Source: Mycolicibacterium mageritense
GTDB taxonomy: Bacteria; Actinomycetota; Actinomycetes; Mycobacteriales; Mycobacteriaceae
Assembly: GCF_010727475.1 (NCBI RefSeq)
Contig: NZ_AP022567.1
Span: 2,480,001 to 2,544,000 of the forward strand
Reading direction: 5' to 3'
DNA length: 64,000 nucleotides
Part shown: piece by piece, positions 61,283-64,000 of the stretch
How positions within the stretch are numbered: the stretch's first letter is position 1
Layout: every line of letters starts with the position of its first letter
The notes under the pieces: model-generated
What the model was told of the DNA's origin: nothing
Database searches by the model: none
Seen by the model: the letters and a program-made list of their open reading frames with translations, nothing else
Made by a program: the position numbers and the translations under genes

Positions 61283-62056
61283 TCAAAAATTGAGTTTGGG
61301 CCTATCTTCGGGTGGCAATAATGGATAACGCGAGAACCGTTGGATCCAACCATCCACGTCCGTTAATTCACCATAAAAGTTCCAAGATGCACCGACTGGC
61401 GTCGTCAAGATCGCATCATCGTTTACCACGGCGAGTCCAAGATAGCCTGGTGTAACCATTTCGCCCTGAGTGTCGCAAATAAGCTCTGTAAAACCGGCGA
61501 TATTTGTTTGCACGAATCCAGTCGCGTAACTCTTCAACGTCGCTTTTTCAAACGTCAGCGAAGAAGTAATTCCCAGTCGATTGTCGATGTAGAAGTGCGA
61601 ATCATCAATCGCTGGATCGACCCATCCTGTTATCAGCGTCTTACCAACGCGATCCAGCCAGCTCACGCTGTTCGTGTCCCAAGGTTCTACGCTCAAGACG
61701 TTGGCCGGTGGTTCGAAATGACGAGCAGTCGCGCGATCCGGTATTGGCGCAAGTGTCGACAGGTCGAACGATGGGCGGTGCATACTTAAAGCGGACCAAG
61801 GGAGGCCCGAACCTTCGATCGCTGAATCTAAATCAGGAGTCGACGCCCAAATATCATCTGGTACCCAGGAATTCCCATCATACCAATACCAAACTAGTGG
61901 CCGTCCAGCACCGAAATCTCTAATAGCTGAGACCAATCGCCGAACTATAATGGCGTGGAGATCGAAATTAAACTGGTTGCCAAAGTCTGTTTGCGAAAGC
62001 TCGTTCGCAATTATGAACTGACTGAATTCCGTAAATAGTTTTGAGTTCTTATCCAT
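61283..62056 (-). CDS. Unknown low-GC protein, possible immunity protein
   Basis: 257 residues, ATG start. Soluble, aromatic-rich (PLVWYWYDGNSWVPDDIWAS), with WDTNSVSWLDRVGKTLITGW and a long C-terminal strand region. Its base composition is visibly lower in GC than the ESX genes. It lies downstream of the SMI1/KNR4 immunity gene and the RHS toxin on the same strand. Orphan immunity genes often accumulate there, so an immunity role is a fair guess. No family recognised. Confidence 0.6.
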   Translation of the reverse strand: MDKNSKLFTEFSQFIIANELSQTDFGNQFNFDLHAIIVRRLVSAIRDFGAGRPLVWYWYDGNSWVPDDIWASTPDLDSAIEGSGLPWSALSMHRPSFDLSTLAPIPDRATARHFEPPANVLSVEPWDTNSVSWLDRVGKTLITGWVDPAIDDSHFYIDNRLGITSSLTFEKATLKSYATGFVQTNIAGFTELICDTQGEMVTPGYLGLAVVNDDAILTTPVGASWNFYGELTDVDGWIQRFSRYPLLPPEDRPKLNF

Positions 62057-62268
62057 TTTAGCGCCAGTTCAAAATTTAGGCTAGTCCGAAAAGTCGTCGT
62101 AGAGTGTCCCTAAAATTATCGATTGCGATTGGTACGCTTGTTTGGGAAAGAAGATTCAGACATCGTCACTTGATGTGTCCTGAGGTCAAATTGGTGCCGG
62201 GATGTGCAGCACGGAGGTGAACAAGCGATGAGCGGCGCGCTGACCGGGATTGCCTGCAACACCAGGTG
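62057..62268. other. Intergenic stretch with no supported gene
   Basis: 212 bp of mixed composition between two minus-strand genes. A short open frame on the plus strand (from ATG at 62228) is not supported by a family or by codon use. No hairpin or repeat was seen. Confidence 0.5.
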
Positions 62269-62691
62269 TCAGGCGTGGGTGCTAAGAAAATCTAGGAACC
62301 CACCGCTGACTGTCTCGCCAGTGTATTCGCTAGGAAGAAGCGGAACTATGACCACTCGATCGACGCACCTTCCATTTTCCACTGGAAAGCAGTACGCATT
62401 CCCAAACCCGTCGTCAGAAAATGCAACAAACTTACCCAGCGTTTCCTCGGGTTGCCGTTTACCAATGTAACTTCGGTCATTGGATTGCAATGTGTATAGG
62501 TCAACAGAACCGAACATCCCCGTCCAGTACCTGGCGAGGAACCATTTATAATCCTCAGGTAAGCCCGCCTGTAATTCGTCTTCGACGATGGCTATGTTGG
62601 CTTCATCCAATCCGCTTGTATTGCGAATTCCATAGGGATCGCCTTCGCTTACCAGCTCTTCAAATTTCTGCTCGAAAGACCCTCTATCCAT
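62269..62691 (-). CDS. SMI1/KNR4-family immunity protein
   Basis: 140 residues. The SMI1/KNR4 pattern is present: NIAIVEDELQAGLPEDYKWFL near the start, FVAFSDDGFGNAYCFPVENG in the middle and a final hydrophobic strand and helix. Proteins of this superfamily neutralise many polymorphic toxins. The ATG at 62691 overlaps the RHS toxin stop by 8 bases, so it is the cognate immunity gene. Lower GC than the ESX core. Confidence 0.85.
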   Translation of the reverse strand: MDRGSFEQKFEELVSEGDPYGIRNTSGLDEANIAIVEDELQAGLPEDYKWFLARYWTGMFGSVDLYTLQSNDRSYIGKRQPEETLGKFVAFSDDGFGNAYCFPVENGRCVDRVVIVPLLPSEYTGETVSGGFLDFLSTHA

Positions 62692-64000
62692 CTCGTCTCC
62701 ATCCCATCTCCGAGGCCCTCATCATCCAATGAAGTTTACGGTCGGCTTCCCGCATCTCTGACGAGACACCTTGGTTGAATTTATTCGGGTGTAGATCAGG
62801 CCGGCGGTGAATATCTTGAGGCACCTCGTGGATTGCTGATCCTGGCATTTGATCCGCGTGGTGAAGATGCGGGAACCCATAACTTCTCGGTGGAGCTCCA
62901 TTCATCATTCTTGCCAGATCCTCTTGAGTCCATGGACCGTACAACCGTACGGGCGGATCGTTAACACCGTATCCATGCGACGAAGGCGGAAACTCGATCT
63001 GATCGGCCGACTCCGGTCTTGCGTTGTACGGCGCCAGCCCCCACGGATCAGCCCACGTAGTCGGATTCTCCGGATACCCATACGGATTCGGGGCCGGCGC
63101 CAGCCCGAGTGGATCGGGTGACAGGTAGCGCCCGGTGCGAGGCTGGTAGTAGCGGTGGTGGTTGTAGTGCAGGCCGGTTTCGGGGTCGTGGTACTGACCG
63201 GGATAGCGCCACGGGGTATCGACGCCGGTCCAGGTGGTCTGCCCCCACATGGTGGCGTGCGCCCGCCCTGCCAGCGCTCCGCTCGCGGGATCCAACAGCG
63301 CCACCGGAGTCTCGATATGGTCCGTGACCAGCGCATAGAACTGCCGGTCGATCTCCTGCTGCGGGGCAACGGCGGCGGGGCCGTCGAGGGACAGCTCCCC
63401 GGCACGCAATCCGGCCCCGTCGGATTCACCACCGCTGGAATGGATCTGGCTGTGCGGCGTGAACCGCCCCGGGAAATACGACCACGACATCACGTCAGCC
63501 TCAGCACCAGCGGCGCTGGAGGTTTGTTCAACCAGCTGGGTACCGTTCCAGGAAAACAGGATTCGGCTGCGTTCGCTCGTCTTGCTCAGCCGCCGCCCGG
63601 CCGGGTCATACGTGTAGCTGAACTGCTGGCCGTCGGGCGTGGTCACCGCACGAAGCCGATCCCACGCGTCCCACTGGTAATGCCACACATCGGGTTTGCG
63701 ACCCAGGCGCTTGGTGACGGTCTGGATCAACCGGCCCGCAGCATCGTAGTGATACCGGGATCGGCCGTCATCGATCAGCCGCACTCCGTCGTACCGCCAC
63801 CGCGACGACGGAGCCGGCCCTTCACCGACCGTGGGGTTCTGCGCAGCGTCGAAGACCGTCGATTCGATGATCGACCCGGCTGCCTGCCGCGACACCAGCC
63901 GGCCCATGACGTCGGTGCCGTAGGTTGCGGCGGTGCCGAGCGTGGGCGCGGTGGGATCGGCCGCGGCCACCGCCGCGAGCGTGTCATCGGAGCGGTATGA
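62684..64000 (-). CDS. RHS-repeat toxin with C-terminal LHH nuclease (3' part)
   Basis: The last 438 codons; the open frame runs beyond base 64000. RHS/YD repeats (RYHYDAAGRLIQTVTKRLGR; FSYTYDPAGRRLSKTSER) lead to the core-end motif GLHYNHHRYYQPRTGRYLSP and the cleavage-type motif WADPWGL. The tip of about 115 residues carries PHLHHADQMPG and IHEVPQDIHRRPDLHPN, the LHH motif of an HNH/Endo VII-type nuclease. RHS proteins encapsulate a toxin and release it on contact. How it is exported cannot be told here because the N-terminus is missing. Confidence 0.9.
   Translation of the reverse strand, partial: SYRSDDTLAAVAAADPTAPTLGTAATYGTDVMGRLVSRQAAGSIIESTVFDAAQNPTVGEGPAPSSRWRYDGVRLIDDGRSRYHYDAAGRLIQTVTKRLGRKPDVWHYQWDAWDRLRAVTTPDGQQFSYTYDPAGRRLSKTSERSRILFSWNGTQLVEQTSSAAGAEADVMSWSYFPGRFTPHSQIHSSGGESDGAGLRAGELSLDGPAAVAPQQEIDRQFYALVTDHIETPVALLDPASGALAGRAHATMWGQTTWTGVDTPWRYPGQYHDPETGLHYNHHRYYQPRTGRYLSPDPLGLAPAPNPYGYPENPTTWADPWGLAPYNARPESADQIEFPPSSHGYGVNDPPVRLYGPWTQEDLARMMNGAPPRSYGFPHLHHADQMPGSAIHEVPQDIHRRPDLHPNKFNQGVSSEMREADRKLHWMMRASEMGWRRDG

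Noticed and set aside
62204..62470. Plus-strand frame of 88 codons
   Set aside because: It overlaps the well-supported SMI1/KNR4 gene and shows no domain.

Overview
The window is high-GC actinobacterial DNA, almost certainly from a mycobacterium of the fast-growing Mycolicibacterium type. The left part has the chromosomal order trpG - DUF881 gene - crgA - PH-domain gene - ppiA - cwsA - (accessory genes) - tRNA-Ala - DLW-39-like microgene - tRNA-Ile - DUF3566 gene - gyrA. This is the Rv0013 to Rv0006 neighbourhood of Mycobacterium tuberculosis, read in reverse. No assignment below species-group level is possible from sequence alone. No stretch longer than about 300 bases lacks a gene or element.

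Region 1 (1-11.8 kb) is conserved housekeeping and division DNA. It has a small accessory island at 3.1-6.8 kb: a frameshifted SRPBCC gene, a lipoprotein with three tandem 36-residue repeats, and a TetR - FAD monooxygenase - DinB-like operon with an apparently leaderless promoter. GyrA carries a 421-residue intein with homing-endonuclease motifs at the active-site tyrosine. gyrB is not upstream of gyrA, as it normally would be; a type VII secretion (T7SS/ESX) locus begins 186 bp away.

Region 2 (12-59 kb) is a very large ESX locus with a full set of core genes: eccA (13-15 kb), mycP, eccD, eccC, a second eccD, eccB and eccE (46-58 kb). It also has two MinD/EspI-like ATPases, PE, PPE, EspG, two Esx (WXG100) proteins and EspA/EspC/EspD/EspL-like genes. 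A second module (20.7-24.3 kb) encodes a small helical protein, a PPE/EspB-like candidate effector, a ketoacyl-synthase-III-like protein with an altered active site, and a second EspG-like chaperone. EccC is one undivided protein and there are two EccD paralogues, so the system is not a simple copy of M. tuberculosis ESX-1. I leave it unclassified.

Region 3 (24.3-42.6 kb), inside the ESX locus, is accessory cargo. A three-gene minus-strand operon of membrane-anchored proteins has been hit by two unrelated transposable elements. One is a 3.3-kb TniA/TniB-like element with 6-bp target duplications; the other is a 1.1-kb IS630-family element at a TA. Removing each element in silico restores an open frame exactly. 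Downstream, an EbfC-fold gene and a WXG100 gene precede a 2082-residue effector: WXG100-like N-terminus, long linker, hydrolase-like and papain-like domains, coiled coil and a C-terminal Ntox15 HxxD DNase. A GAD-like/DUF1851 immunity gene faces it. Three further plus-strand genes follow, one with a YezG-like immunity fold.

Region 4 (58-64 kb) holds a DUF5336 membrane protein, lipoproteins and a lower-GC toxin/immunity segment: an unknown protein, an SMI1/KNR4 immunity gene, and the 3' end of an RHS-repeat toxin with an LHH-nuclease tip that runs off the window. The overall picture is a secretion machine loaded with antibacterial-type toxins and immunity genes, partly eroded by insertion sequences.
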